Position numbers and translations under genes: made by a program. A DNA stretch of 64,000 nt from Sulfuritortus calidifontis (lineage in GTDB: Bacteria; Pseudomonadota; Gammaproteobacteria; Burkholderiales; Thiobacillaceae): positions 1,488,001 to 1,552,000 of the forward strand of contig NZ_AP018721.1 of NCBI RefSeq assembly GCF_003967275.1, read 5' to 3'. The notes under the pieces were generated by a model. That model did not search any database, was not told the DNA's origin, and was given only the letters and a program-made list of their open reading frames with translations. This document shows positions 17,240-26,154 of this stretch, piece after piece. Position 1 is the first letter of the stretch; each line of letters starts with the position of its first letter.

Positions 17240-18577
17240 ATGAAACGCAGCCTGATCGCTGCGGGGGTACTTGCTGCCTTCGCAAACGCAATACCGGCCC
17301 AGGCCGGCAACTGGGTCGACGCCATCGGCACCGAGCCGGCCGATGCGCCCAAGTTCCGCTTTTTCGGCTTTGTCCAGCCGACCTACACATACTACCTGGC
17401 CGATCGCATGTCGGGCGGCAACGCCCAGATCAATGGCCAATACCAGCCCAACAACCTGGTCGGCCCCAACTTCGACAGCGTCAATCAGGTCCAACTATTG
17501 CGTGCCCAGTTCGGTGCCCGCGGCAACCTGACCGACAAGATCAATTATTTCCTGCTCACCGATGTCGGCCGCAATGCAACCACGGTGCAGCACCCATTCA
17601 TGGTCACCGATGCCTCGCTCACCTTCAACTTCATTCCGGGCGCGCGCATCCGGGCCGGCCTGTTCAAGCTGCCCACCGGCGAGGAGGCCCTGGTGCCCAA
17701 CCCCACTCATCATTCCTACGTCTACTACAGCGCCGTCACCAGCGCCCTGGTGCAGGAGACTTTCTTCAAGGACGTAGCCGGCACCCCGTCGGGCTGTACC
17801 GTCCTTGCCGGCAACATCTCACTTGATTGCGGCCAGGCGGCTACCGGTAACAACGCCTTCCGAGACTGGGGCGTCCAGGTATTCGACAGCTTCCTCAAGG
17901 ACAACTGGGAATTCGCCTATGCGGCCATGCTCTCCAACGGCAACGAGATCGAGAGCATCGGCGACAACGACGACAACAAGGACCTCACCCTGCGCGGCCA
18001 GGTCTCCTACATCTTCGGCGGCAAGGGTGCCAACCGCGAGGACGTCTACGCCTTCGCCTGGCGCCAGGACGGTAAGCGCAGCTATGGCACGACCGAACGC
18101 GACCGCATCCGCGAGGGGGTCGGTTTCCGCTACAACAAGAGCGGCCTGCGCATCTCCGGCGAATACATCCGGGGCGAGGGCATGATCGCCGGCGGCCCCA
18201 ACCCGCCTACCATCGCGCAGAAGCCCACCGGCCTGACCCCACCCTACAACCTCAACATCGCGCTCGACGGCAAGGCGCGGGGCTGGTATCTGGAAAGCGG
18301 TTGGAAGTTTCACCCGAGCTGGGAAATCGAGGCGCGCTACGACGAATTCGACCGCAGTCACGACGACCCGGCGGCCCAGCGCATCTTCAAGACCTGGACC
18401 CTGGGTGCCCAGTACTTCCTCAACAAGAACACCCGGGTGACCTTGAACTATGAGTGGCGCGATCAGGAAGTGCCGCATGTCAACGCCATCACCAATGCCG
18501 CTCAACGAACCAACGCCCTGGTCGTGGCCGACAATACTGCAGACCGGCTCAGTCTTCAGCTGACTTATTGGTGGTAA
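17240..18577 (+). CDS. Outer-membrane porin, OprO/OprP-like
   Basis: 445 aa with a signal peptide ending at AQA (residues about 20-22), then alternating beta-strand sequence and a terminal aromatic residue (LQLTYWW) as in outer-membrane barrels. The FRFFGFVQPTYTYY opening and the INYFLLTDVG and RAGLFKLPTGEE strands resemble phosphate-selective porin O/P relatives. The permeant is unknown. Second gene of the presumed sigma-controlled operon, ending at a strong terminator. Confidence 0.82.
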   Translation: MKRSLIAAGVLAAFANAIPAQAGNWVDAIGTEPADAPKFRFFGFVQPTYTYYLADRMSGGNAQINGQYQPNNLVGPNFDSVNQVQLLRAQFGARGNLTDKINYFLLTDVGRNATTVQHPFMVTDASLTFNFIPGARIRAGLFKLPTGEEALVPNPTHHSYVYYSAVTSALVQETFFKDVAGTPSGCTVLAGNISLDCGQAATGNNAFRDWGVQVFDSFLKDNWEFAYAAMLSNGNEIESIGDNDDNKDLTLRGQVSYIFGGKGANREDVYAFAWRQDGKRSYGTTERDRIREGVGFRYNKSGLRISGEYIRGEGMIAGGPNPPTIAQKPTGLTPPYNLNIALDGKARGWYLESGWKFHPSWEIEARYDEFDRSHDDPAAQRIFKTWTLGAQYFLNKNTRVTLNYEWRDQEVPHVNAITNAAQRTNALVVADNTADRLSLQLTYWW

Positions 18578-18591
18578 TCAGTCCGCTTCCG

Positions 18592-18642
18592 CACGGGTCC
18601 CTTTAGGCTTCTCCTCCAGGAGGGGGCCCGTGTGTTTTTTTT
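18592..18642 (+). terminator. Terminator after the porin gene
   Basis: Stem CACGGGTCCC (18592-18601) with GGGGCCCGTG (18623-18632), one mismatch near the middle, then TG and eight T (18635-18642). Classic intrinsic terminator 14 bp after the porin stop. Confidence 0.9.
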
Positions 18643-18752
18643 GCGATCACATAATCACCCCATCTTCGCAGCCAATTCCCTGACGTAGTCGGGGTTGGGA
18701 ACTTCCCCCGCAGCCGGTAAGATGACGTCGCCTATATCGAGCGACCGGCATC

Positions 18753-19865
18753 ATGCGCATCGGCATTCCGAAAGAGATCAAGAACCACGAATACCGCGTT
18801 GCCGCCACCCCGGCCAGCGTGGCTGAACTGGTCCGCGCCGGCCATGCCGTCATGGTCGGGACCAACGCCGGCCATGCCATCGGCTATGACGACGCTGCCT
18901 ACCAGGCCGCCGGGGCCTCGATTGCGGCCACCCCGACGGCGCTCTATCGCGAATGCGAGCTGATCTACAAGGTCAAGGAACCCCTGGCCGAGGAGATTCC
19001 CCTGCTGCGCGAAGGCCAGATTCTGTTCTGCTATCTGCATCTGGCCGCGGCGCCGGAACTGGCCCGAGCCCTGCTCGAGCGCGGCGTGACCGCCGTCGCC
19101 TTCGAAACCGTGATGGATACCAGGGGTGCCACGCCCCTGCTCGCCCCGATGTCCCAGATCGCCGGCCGGCTGGCGCTCCAGATGGGCATGCAGGCTTTGG
19201 AGATGAAAAACGGCGGCCGCGGCGTGCTGCTTTCGGGTGTGCCGGGCGTGGCCCCCGGCCGGGTGGTCATCCTCGGCGGCGGCAATGTCGGGGGCAATGC
19301 CGCCCGCATCGCAGTCGGCATCGGTGCCGACGTCACCCTGCTCGATCGCAATGCGGCCAAGCTGAAAACCTACGACGACCTCTACCAGGGCCGACTGAAA
19401 ACCCGTTTCGCCAGCCCAGCCAATATCGAGCAGTGCCTGGCCGAGGCCGACCTCGTGGTTGGCGCCGCCTATGTGCCGGGCCGCCACGCCCCGCGTCTGA
19501 TCAGCCGCGCGCTATTGCGCGCCATGCCACGCGGTGCCGCCCTGGTCGACGTCTCCATCGACCAAGGCGGCACCGCGGAGACCTCGCGGCCGACCAGCCA
19601 TGCTGAGCCTTTCTTCGTCGAGGAAGGCGTTGTCCACTATTGCGTGCCGAACATGCCGGGCGCGGTGGCCCGCACCGGCACCCTGGCCCTGGCCGAGGCG
19701 ACCCTGCCTTATCTGCTAAAACTGGCCGGAGAAGGGATGCACCGCGCCTTCGAACAGGATGCCGGCTTTGCCGCCGGCCTCAATCTGGCGAAGGGCCGCC
19801 TGGCCCACCCCGGCCTGGCGGAAGACCTCGGCCTCGACTGCGCCGACTGGCGCAATCTGCTGTGA
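18753..19865 (+). CDS. ald: Alanine dehydrogenase
   Basis: NAD-dependent interconversion of alanine with pyruvate and ammonia; 370 aa, normal length. The start MRIGIPKEIKNHEYRVAATP with the substrate lysine and arginine is diagnostic. The nucleotide fold has VVILGGGNVGGNAA, and DQGGTAETSRPTSH is family-typical near the end. Transcribed alone; no Lrp-type regulator gene is adjacent. Confidence 0.96.
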   Translation: MRIGIPKEIKNHEYRVAATPASVAELVRAGHAVMVGTNAGHAIGYDDAAYQAAGASIAATPTALYRECELIYKVKEPLAEEIPLLREGQILFCYLHLAAAPELARALLERGVTAVAFETVMDTRGATPLLAPMSQIAGRLALQMGMQALEMKNGGRGVLLSGVPGVAPGRVVILGGGNVGGNAARIAVGIGADVTLLDRNAAKLKTYDDLYQGRLKTRFASPANIEQCLAEADLVVGAAYVPGRHAPRLISRALLRAMPRGAALVDVSIDQGGTAETSRPTSHAEPFFVEEGVVHYCVPNMPGAVARTGTLALAEATLPYLLKLAGEGMHRAFEQDAGFAAGLNLAKGRLAHPGLAEDLGLDCADWRNLL

Positions 19866-19880
19866 GACCGGGGATTCCAC

Positions 19881-19991
19881 TTAGACGGTGGTGAACAGGT
19901 ACAGCACCCCGAAGTGGGAAACGATGAACAGACCGAACATCACGGCAACGGCGGTGTTCTCGCTTTTTTCGAAGATCTTTTGCAGGCCCAT
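19881..19991 (-). CDS. Small single-span membrane protein, 36 aa
   Basis: Short gene starting MGLQKIFEKSENTAVAVMFG, with one hydrophobic span (about 14-35) ending in FTTV and then a stop. A good ribosome site, AAAGGA, lies 7-8 bp before the ATG on the coding strand. This and the membrane-like composition argue that it is real. Its upstream region contains the FNR-type box at 20071-20084, shared with the divergent CDGSH gene, so expression at low oxygen is plausible. Function not recognised. Confidence 0.6.
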   Translation of the reverse strand: MGLQKIFEKSENTAVAVMFGLFIVSHFGVLYLFTTV

Positions 19992-20070
19992 ATTGCGTCC
20001 TTTCAATGTGGTTGAGGAAATAACACAGCAAAGTTGTCAACAATCTTATCGGGCCGCATGCCGCAAGGCC

Positions 20071-20084
20071 TTGATCCGGGTCAA
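20071..20084. promoter_or_regulatory. FNR/ANR-type operator
   Basis: The sequence TTGATCCGGGTCAA matches the FNR/ANR pattern TTGAT-N4-ATCAA with one difference (G for A), a variant typical of ANR boxes. It lies 61 bp before the CDGSH gene and about 80 bp before the divergent small membrane gene, a position that could serve either. Confidence 0.65.
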
Positions 20085-20145
20085 ACCTTGCGACCCGAGC
20101 AACAAAGCGGCGCATTCTTGTTTCTTGTGAAGAGAGGAAAAAACC

Positions 20146-20385
20146 ATGAGCGATCCCGTCGTAGCCGCAAAGAGCCCCATCGGCGTCGAACTTGAACCGG
20201 GCGAATACTGGTGGTGCAGTTGCGGCCGCTCCAAGACCCAGCCGTTCTGCGACGGCTCGCACCAGGGCACGGACTTCCAGCCAATGGCCTTCAAGGTGGA
20301 GAAAAAGGACACCTACTGGCTCTGCGCCTGCAAGCACACGGCCAATGCCCCCTTCTGCGACGGCGCCCACGAACTGCTCGACTGA
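20146..20385 (+). CDS. CDGSH iron-sulfur protein, two motifs
   Basis: A 79-aa protein with two CDGSH-type cluster sites: CSCGRSKTQPFCDGSH and CACKHTANAPFCDGAH. Each has three Cys and one His for a redox-active 2Fe-2S cluster. No signal peptide, so cytosolic. An AGAGAGGA ribosome site precedes the ATG. The FNR-type box upstream suggests an anaerobic role, possibly electron transfer or cluster handling; the partner is unknown. Confidence 0.92.
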   Translation: MSDPVVAAKSPIGVELEPGEYWWCSCGRSKTQPFCDGSHQGTDFQPMAFKVEKKDTYWLCACKHTANAPFCDGAHELLD

Positions 20386-20403
20386 GCAGCCGGCGGCGAG
20401 GCG

Positions 20404-20781
20404 ATGAGCTACAGCCTGCTGGCCGATCTCGTCCTGCTGGCGCACCTGGGTTTCATCGCCTTCGTCGGCGGCGGCGGTCTGCTGGTCAGCCGCTGGCCGC
20501 GCCTGATCTGGCTGCATCTACCGGCCGCGGCCTGGGGTGCGGCGGTGGAGATCGGCAATCTTCCCTGCCCGCTCACGCCGCTGGAAAACCACCTGCGGCA
20601 GGCGGCCGGTGAGGCCGGCTACGCCGGCGATTTCATCGGCCACTATCTGCTCGCCGTCATCTACCCGGAAGGCCTGACCCGGCCGGTGCAGATCGGCCTT
20701 GGCCTCCTGGCCATTGCAATGAATCTGGTGATCTACGGCCGGCTCCTCCGACGCCTACGCCACAGCGGCAATAACCAGTAA
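20404..20781 (+). CDS. DUF2784 family membrane protein
   Basis: 125 aa with about four hydrophobic segments and the family pattern HLGFIAFVGGGGLL, then CPLTPLENHLR. The family is uncharacterised. It starts 18 bp after the CDGSH gene in the same direction, so the two may be cotranscribed. Short basic C-terminal tail. Confidence 0.85.
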   Translation: MSYSLLADLVLLAHLGFIAFVGGGGLLVSRWPRLIWLHLPAAAWGAAVEIGNLPCPLTPLENHLRQAAGEAGYAGDFIGHYLLAVIYPEGLTRPVQIGLGLLAIAMNLVIYGRLLRRLRHSGNNQ

Positions 20782-20851
20782 CCACGCCCCCTGCAGGCTT
20801 GTCACCCACCCTGCCGCTGGCCGATAATCCATTATCTTCAGCGATCCCGCC

Positions 20852-21427
20852 ATGCAAGATTACCTACTCCTCCTCATCGGCACGGTGTTCGTCAACAACA
20901 TCGTGATGAGCAAGATCCTCGGCCTCTGCCCGTTCATGGGCGTATCCCGGAAGCTGGAAACCTCGCTCGGTCTCGGCGCCGCCACCGCCTTCGTCCTCAC
21001 CCTGGCCTCGGGCGCCAGCTACATCATCGACACCTACCTGCTCGGCCCGGATCTGAGCTATCTGCGCACCCTGTCCTTCATCATCACCATCGCGGCCATC
21101 GTCGGCTTCACCGAGATGTTCATCAAGAAGACCAGCCCGGTGCTGTTCCGCGTCCTCGGCATCTATCTGCCCCTGATCACCACCAACTGCGCCGTGCTCG
21201 GCATCCCCCTGCTCACCGTGCAGGAGGGGCACAACTTCGTCGAATCCCTGGTCTTCGGCCTGGGCGGCGCCCTCGGTTTCTCGATGGTTTTGATCCTGTT
21301 CGCCGCCATGCGCGAGCGGCTGGAGGCGGCCGAGGTGCCGCCCGCCTTCCGCGGCACCAGCATCGCCATGGTCACCGCCGGCCTGATGAGCCTGGCCTTC
21401 CTGGGCTTTTCGGGGCTGATCAAGTGA
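20852..21427 (+). CDS. rnfA: Rnf complex subunit RnfA
   Basis: Integral membrane subunit of the ion-translocating ferredoxin:NAD oxidoreductase, 191 aa with six predicted spans. [18 protein letters not shown] and [13 protein letters not shown] carry the conserved cysteines that bind the membrane 2Fe-2S cluster. First gene of rnfABCDGE. A 97-bp gap with palindromic repeats separates it from rnfB. Confidence 0.95.
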   Translation: MQDYLLLLIGTVFVNNIVMSKILGLCPFMGVSRKLETSLGLGAATAFVLTLASGASYIIDTYLLGPDLSYLRTLSFIITIAAIVGFTEMFIKKTSPVLFRVLGIYLPLITTNCAVLGIPLLTVQEGHNFVESLVFGLGGALGFSMVLILFAAMRERLEAAEVPPAFRGTSIAMVTAGLMSLAFLGFSGLIK

Positions 21428-21520
21428 CCATGTCGAGCGTTGAGCGAGACATGGTCATCCCCGCGAAGGCGGGGATCCAGCTTTTAATCGACAGGGATGC
21501 CCGCTTCCGCGGGCATGACG
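21425..21520. repeat. Palindromic repeat between rnfA and rnfB
   Basis: Two palindromic units. The first (21425-21457) pairs TGACCATGTC with GACATGGTCA across the rnfA stop codon. The second (21454-21520) starts GTCATCCCCGCGAAGGCGGG and ends GGGCATGAC, with GC-rich stems at both ends. It is of the same style as the repeats at 53533-53613 and 59349-59416, a dispersed intergenic element. Confidence 0.8.
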
Positions 21521-21524
21521 GCCG

Positions 21525-22079
21525 GTGTTGACCGCCATTCTGGTCATGGCCTTGGGCGGCCTGCTGCTCGGTGGCGTGCTGGGCTGGGCCTCGGTCCGCT
21601 ACCGGGTCGAGGACGACCCGCTGGTGGAGAAAATCGACGCCATCCTGCCCCAGACCCAGTGCGGCCAATGCGGCTTCCCCGGCTGCAAGCCCTATGCCGA
21701 GGCCATCTCCAAGGGCGAGGCCGACATCAACCGCTGCCCGCCTGGCGGCGAGGATGGCGTCAAGCGCCTGGCCGAACTGCTCGGGGTCGATCCCAAACCC
21801 CTGGGCGAAGGCCTGGAGCACAAGCCGAAGTCGGTGGCGGTCATCGACGAGAACCTGTGCATCGGCTGCACCCTGTGCATCCAGGCCTGCCCGGTCGATG
21901 CCATCGTCGGTGCCGCCAAGCAGATGCACGTCATCATCGCCGACCAATGCACCGGTTGCGAGCTGTGCCTGCCGCCCTGCCCGGTCGAGTGCATCCACAT
22001 GGAAGTGGTGCGCGAGGACATCACCAGCTGGAAGTGGCGCTACCCGGTGATCCCCCTGCATCCGGTAAAGAAGAGCTGA
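21525..22079 (+). CDS. rnfB: Rnf complex subunit RnfB
   Basis: 184-aa iron-sulfur subunit with an N-terminal membrane anchor ([19 protein letters not shown]). It has the four-Cys motif beginning [16 protein letters not shown] and two ferredoxin-type 4Fe-4S motifs, [16 protein letters not shown] and [20 protein letters not shown] start at 21525 is used here; a TTG one codon later is equally possible and the ribosome site is weak. Electrons pass from ferredoxin through RnfB to the membrane subunits. Confidence 0.93.
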   Translation: MLTAILVMALGGLLLGGVLGWASVRYRVEDDPLVEKIDAILPQTQCGQCGFPGCKPYAEAISKGEADINRCPPGGEDGVKRLAELLGVDPKPLGEGLEHKPKSVAVIDENLCIGCTLCIQACPVDAIVGAAKQMHVIIADQCTGCELCLPPCPVECIHMEVVREDITSWKWRYPVIPLHPVKKS

Positions 22080-22082
22080 ACC

Positions 22083-23741
22083 ATGCGCAGCCTGCATCCC
22101 TTCCCCGGCGGCGTCCACCCTGCGGACCACAAGGCCGAGTCGAACGGCCGGCCAATCGCCCAAGCACCGCTGCTGCCGCGCTATGTCGTGCCCCTGCGCC
22201 AGCATATCGGCACGCCGGCCAAGCCGGTGGTCAAGGTGGGCGACAAGGTGCTCAAGGGTCAGAGCATCGGCCACGCCGACGGTTATGTCTCCACCGCCAT
22301 CCACGCCCCCACTTCCGGCCGGGTAGTCGCCGTGGCGCCACAGCCGGTGCCGCACCCGTCCGGCATCGCCGATCTCGCGATCGTGATCGAGGCCGACGGC
22401 GACGACCGGGCCATCGAATATGAGCCGCTGATCGACTGGCGCAGCATGGACCCGAGCACGCTGCGCAACCGCATCCGCGATCTGGGCCTGGCCGGCCTGG
22501 GCGGCGCGGTGTTCCCCAGCTACATCAAGCTCAATCCCAAAAGCGCGGGCAGGGTTCCCACCCTGATCCTCAACGGCGCCGAATGCGAACCCTGGATCAC
22601 CTGCGACGACCGGCTGATGCGCGAACGGGCGCACGACATCCTGCGCGGCACGGCGGTCATCCAGTCCCTGCTCCATGCCGAAGAGATCCTGATCGGCATC
22701 GAGGACAACAAGCCCGAGGCGATTGCCGCCATGCGCGAGGCTGCCGAGCAATGCGGCTTCCCGATCGAGGTGGTGGCGGTGCCCACCCAGTATCCTGCCG
22801 GCGGCGGCAAGCAGCTGACCTATCTCTTGACCGGCAAGGAAACGCCGTCCGGCGCGTTGTCGACCGATATCGGCATCCAGGTGTTCAACGTCGGCACCGC
22901 CTACAGCCTGTACCGGGCGATCGAATTCGGCGAGCCGGTGATCTCGCGCGTGGTCACCGCCACCGGCCATGTCGCCGAGCCGCAGAACATCGAGGTGCGC
23001 ATCGGCACCCCGATCGCCGACCTGATCCGCCTGGCCGGCGGCGAGCTGTCCGGTGCCTCGGGCCGGCTGATCGGCGGTCCGATGATGGGCTTCGACCTGC
23101 GCGACACCGCCGCACCCATCACCAAGGCGGTCAACTGCGTCATCGTCAAGAGCCCGGCCCTGTTCCCGCCCGCGCCGCCGCCCATGCCCTGCATCCGTTG
23201 CGGCGAATGCGCCCGCGCCTGCCCGGTCAGCCTGCAGCCCTTCGAGATGCACTGGTATGCCAAGGCCCGCGACTTCGGCAAGGCCCAGGGCTACCAGCTG
23301 TTCGACTGTATCGAATGCGGCTGCTGCAGCTATGTCTGTCCCAGCCACATCCCCCTGGTCGATTACTTCCGCTTTGCCAAGAGCGAGATCTGGGCCCGCG
23401 AACGCGAGAAGCAAGCCGCGGAACAGGCCCGTACCCGACACGAGTTCCATCAGTTCCGGGCAGAGCGGGAGAAGCAGGAAAAAGCGGACAAGCTCGCGGC
23501 CAAGGCGGCCGAACGCCTGAAGCAGGCCGAGCCGACGACGGCCACCGCCGACCCCGAGGCCGAGCGCAAGAAGGCCATCCTCCAAGCCGCCATCGAGCGG
23601 GCGAAGAAGGCCAAGGAAGACGTCACGCCGAAGAACGTCGACAATGTCTCGGCCGAGGTGCGGCACGAGATCGAGGAGATCGAGGCGCGGCGCGCCAAGC
23701 TGCGCGAAGCGGCCCACGCCCAGGATGAGGACAAGGCATGA
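22083..23741 (+). CDS. rnfC: Rnf complex subunit RnfC
   Basis: 552-aa peripheral NADH-binding subunit. The N-terminal half has a barrel-sandwich part and the NAD/FMN-binding region with ILNGAECEPWITCDDRLMRE. Two 4Fe-4S motifs follow, CIRCGECARACPVSLQ and CIECGCCSYVCPSHIP. A charged, Ala/Lys/Glu-rich helical tail of about 110 residues ends the protein, as often in proteobacterial RnfC. The stop overlaps the rnfD start (ATGA). Confidence 0.95.
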   Translation: MRSLHPFPGGVHPADHKAESNGRPIAQAPLLPRYVVPLRQHIGTPAKPVVKVGDKVLKGQSIGHADGYVSTAIHAPTSGRVVAVAPQPVPHPSGIADLAIVIEADGDDRAIEYEPLIDWRSMDPSTLRNRIRDLGLAGLGGAVFPSYIKLNPKSAGRVPTLILNGAECEPWITCDDRLMRERAHDILRGTAVIQSLLHAEEILIGIEDNKPEAIAAMREAAEQCGFPIEVVAVPTQYPAGGGKQLTYLLTGKETPSGALSTDIGIQVFNVGTAYSLYRAIEFGEPVISRVVTATGHVAEPQNIEVRIGTPIADLIRLAGGELSGASGRLIGGPMMGFDLRDTAAPITKAVNCVIVKSPALFPPAPPPMPCIRCGECARACPVSLQPFEMHWYAKARDFGKAQGYQLFDCIECGCCSYVCPSHIPLVDYFRFAKSEIWAREREKQAAEQARTRHEFHQFRAEREKQEKADKLAAKAAERLKQAEPTTATADPEAERKKAILQAAIERAKKAKEDVTPKNVDNVSAEVRHEIEEIEARRAKLREAAHAQDEDKA

Positions 23742-24772
23742 CCGGTTCGCCCTACATCACCCAGCCCCGGCGCGAGACGCCGCGCGTCATGCAACTGGTA
23801 CTGCTGGCCCTGCTGCCGGGCATCACCGCGCACTGGTGGCTGTTCGGGCCCGGCATCCTGGTCAGCCTGCTCTTGTGCAGCCTGTTCGCCATCGGCTTCG
23901 AGAGCCTGGCCCTGCTCATGCGCAATCGACCGATCGGCTTTTATCTGCGCGACAACACCGCGCTGGTCACCGCCTGGCTGCTGGCCCTGTCCATGCCCAC
24001 GCTGGCACCCTGGTGGCTGTATCTGGTCGGCATCTTCTTCGCCATCATCGTGGCCAAGCATTTCTACGGCGGCATGGGCCAGAACCTGTTCAACCCGGCC
24101 ATGGTCGGCTTTGCCGTGCTGATCCTGAGCTTCCCAGTGCAGATGACCCAATGGCCGGCACCGGCGGCCCTGGCCGCGCACGTGCCCAGCCTGGTCGAGG
24201 CCTTCGATCTGGTCTTCGCCGGCCAGGGTGCGCTGAGCGTCGATGCCTACACCTCGGCCACGCCGCTGGACAGCCTGAAGACCCAGCTGCGCGCCGGCAC
24301 CGCCTTCGACGACATTGCCGGCCAGGCCATATTCGGCCATATCGGCGGCACGGGGGGCGAAATCGTCGCTCTCATGTTCCTGGCAGGCGGCCTGCTGCTG
24401 CTGGCCTTGCGCCTGATCACCTGGCACATCCCGCTCGCCTTCCTTGCCGCCATCGCGCTCACCGCAGGCGTCATTCAACTCATCGAACCTGGCGAACAAG
24501 CCGGTATCCTGTTCCACCTGGCCACGGGCGGCGCCATGCTCGGCGCCTTCTTCATCGCGACCGACCCGATCACCGCCGCCTCGACCCCGCGCGGCAAGCT
24601 GCTCTACGCTGCCGGTGCCGGCTTTCTCACCGTGATCATCCGGGTCTACGGCAACTTCCCGGACGGCGTCGCCTTCGCCGTGCTGCTGATGAACATCGCC
24701 GCGCCGCTGATCGACCTCTATACCCAGCCGCGGGTGTTCGGCCAGACCGGCAGGAAGGACAAGCAGCCATGA
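23738..24772 (+). CDS. rnfD: Rnf complex subunit RnfD
   Basis: 344-aa membrane flavoprotein subunit with about nine to ten spans. The covalent FMN site is TSATPLDSLK, where the threonine would carry FMN. AKHFYGGMGQNLFNPAMVG and the ATDPITAASTPRGK loop are family signatures. Overlaps its neighbours rnfC and rnfG by ATGA junctions. Confidence 0.95.
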   Translation: MTGSPYITQPRRETPRVMQLVLLALLPGITAHWWLFGPGILVSLLLCSLFAIGFESLALLMRNRPIGFYLRDNTALVTAWLLALSMPTLAPWWLYLVGIFFAIIVAKHFYGGMGQNLFNPAMVGFAVLILSFPVQMTQWPAPAALAAHVPSLVEAFDLVFAGQGALSVDAYTSATPLDSLKTQLRAGTAFDDIAGQAIFGHIGGTGGEIVALMFLAGGLLLLALRLITWHIPLAFLAAIALTAGVIQLIEPGEQAGILFHLATGGAMLGAFFIATDPITAASTPRGKLLYAAGAGFLTVIIRVYGNFPDGVAFAVLLMNIAAPLIDLYTQPRVFGQTGRKDKQP

Positions 24773-25407
24773 AGGCCATGGTCCGCGCCGCCATCACCAC
24801 GGCCCTGGCCTTGCTGGTATTCAGCGCCATCGGCACGGTGTTGCTTTCCGGCACCTACAGCCTGACCCTCGACACCATCACCCGCAGCGAACAGGCCACC
24901 CGGCAAATTCTGATCGCCCAGACCCTGCCGGAAGGCAGCTTCGACAATAACCTGGTGGCCGAGGCCATGCCGCTGGCGCTCGATCCTCTGCTCGGCGGCA
25001 AGAAGCCCGGCCTCGCCTATCCGGCGCGCCTGAACGGCAAGCCGGTGGCGGTGGTGATCGAAGCCACGGCGCCGGATGGTTACGCCGGCGAGATCAAGCT
25101 CTTGATCGGCATCCTGGCCGACGGTCGCCTGGGCGGCGTGCGCGTCGCCCAGCACAAGGAGACCCCTGGCCTGGGCGACTACATCGAGCTCAAGAAGAAC
25201 CCTTGGATTCGCCAGTTCGACGGCCTCTCGCTCGGCAGCATGGCGGAAGACCAATGGCGGGTGCGCAAGGATGGCGGCCGCTTCGACTACATGGCCGGCG
25301 CCACCATTACCCCACGCGCCATCGTCAAGGCGGTGCACAAGGCGTTGCGCTATTTCGAACTGCACAAGGCGGAGTTGCTCAAACCAAGCAGCGAGGTGAC
25401 GGCATGA
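24769..25407 (+). CDS. rnfG: Rnf complex subunit RnfG
   Basis: 212 aa: an N-terminal membrane anchor (about 5-27) and an extracytoplasmic FMN-binding domain. The covalent FMN threonine lies in GATITPRAIVKAV, and HKETPGLGDYI is typical. The ATG overlaps the rnfD stop; a longer upstream frame is only an overlap of reading frames. A palindromic element begins 10 bp after the stop. Confidence 0.93.
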   Translation: MKAMVRAAITTALALLVFSAIGTVLLSGTYSLTLDTITRSEQATRQILIAQTLPEGSFDNNLVAEAMPLALDPLLGGKKPGLAYPARLNGKPVAVVIEATAPDGYAGEIKLLIGILADGRLGGVRVAQHKETPGLGDYIELKKNPWIRQFDGLSLGSMAEDQWRVRKDGGRFDYMAGATITPRAIVKAVHKALRYFELHKAELLKPSSEVTA

Positions 25408-25416
25408 TTTCTCTAA

Positions 25417-25489
25417 GAAAACGTAGTTTCGGTGGAAGCTAACATGAGCGAAGCGAATGTTAAGTCGCAAAGCGACGGCTGGAGCCAGA
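25417..25489. repeat. Palindromic element overlapping the rnfE start
   Basis: 73-bp copy of an element also found in lysS (39871-39946) and, diverged, in nth (26795-26870). It contains three short hairpins: GAAAACGTAGTTTC, TAACAT with ATGTTA around a GCGAAGC core, and GTCGC-AAA-GCGAC. The copy supplies the ribosome-site-like GGTGGAAG, the ATG and the first 15 codons of rnfE. It is read in the same frame as the lysS copy (shared peptide core EA-VKS). Confidence 0.8.
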
Positions 25490-26154
25490 TACGCGACATC
25501 ATCGTCAATGGCCTGTGGAAGCAGAATCCGGGCATCGTCCAGTTGCTCGGCCTCTGTCCACTGCTGGCCATCAGCAACACCGTGGTCAACGCGCTGTCGC
25601 TCGGCCTGGCCACCACCCTCGTCATGGCCGTCTCCAGCGGCGCCGTTTCCGGCCTGCGCCACCTGATTCCGCACGCCATCCGCATCCCGGTCTTCGTGCT
25701 GATCATCGCCGCCCTGGTCACCGTGGTCCAGCTGCTGATGAACGCCTATGTCCACCCGCTCTATCTGGTGCTGGGCGTGTTCATCCCCCTGATCACCACC
25801 AACTGCATCGTGCTGGCCCGGGTCGAGGCCTTCGCCTCCAAGCGCTCGACCTGGCACTCGATACTCGATGCCATCATGATGGGCCTGGGCCTGACCCTGG
25901 TGCTGGTCGCGCTCGGTGCCGGGCGCGAGGCGTTCGGCAAGGGCACCCTGCTGTCCGGGCTGGATCTGGTATTCGGCCCCCAGGCCGCCGGCTGGACCAT
26001 CCTGCTTGCGCCCGATTACCACGGCTTCCTGCTCGCCATCCTGCCGCCGGGGGCCTTCATCGGTTTGGGCCTCCTGATCGCCCTGCGCAACTGGCTGGAA
26101 CTGCGGGCCAAGGCCGCGGCCGCGACAGCCGCTCCGCAACATCAGGCGGCATGA
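25444..26154 (+). CDS. rnfE: Rnf complex subunit RnfE
   Basis: 236-aa integral subunit related to Rnf[20 protein letters not shown] and [19 protein letters not shown] hold the conserved cysteines. The ATG at 25444 lies inside the palindromic element; a GTG twelve bases upstream would also be in frame. The N-terminal tail up to about residue 18 comes from the element, and the conserved region begins near [11 protein letters not shown]. Overlaps nth by ATGA. Confidence 0.93.
   Translation: MSEANVKSQSDGWSQIRDIIVNGLWKQNPGIVQLLGLCPLLAISNTVVNALSLGLATTLVMAVSSGAVSGLRHLIPHAIRIPVFVLIIAALVTVVQLLMNAYVHPLYLVLGVFIPLITTNCIVLARVEAFASKRSTWHSILDAIMMGLGLTLVLVALGAGREAFGKGTLLSGLDLVFGPQAAGWTILLAPDYHGFLLAILPPGAFIGLGLLIALRNWLELRAKAAAATAAPQHQAA

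Noticed and set aside
21420-23717. A 765-codon open frame on the minus strand
   Set aside because: Antisense to rnfB and rnfC, which have clear iron-sulfur motifs. Composition is typical of shadow frames.
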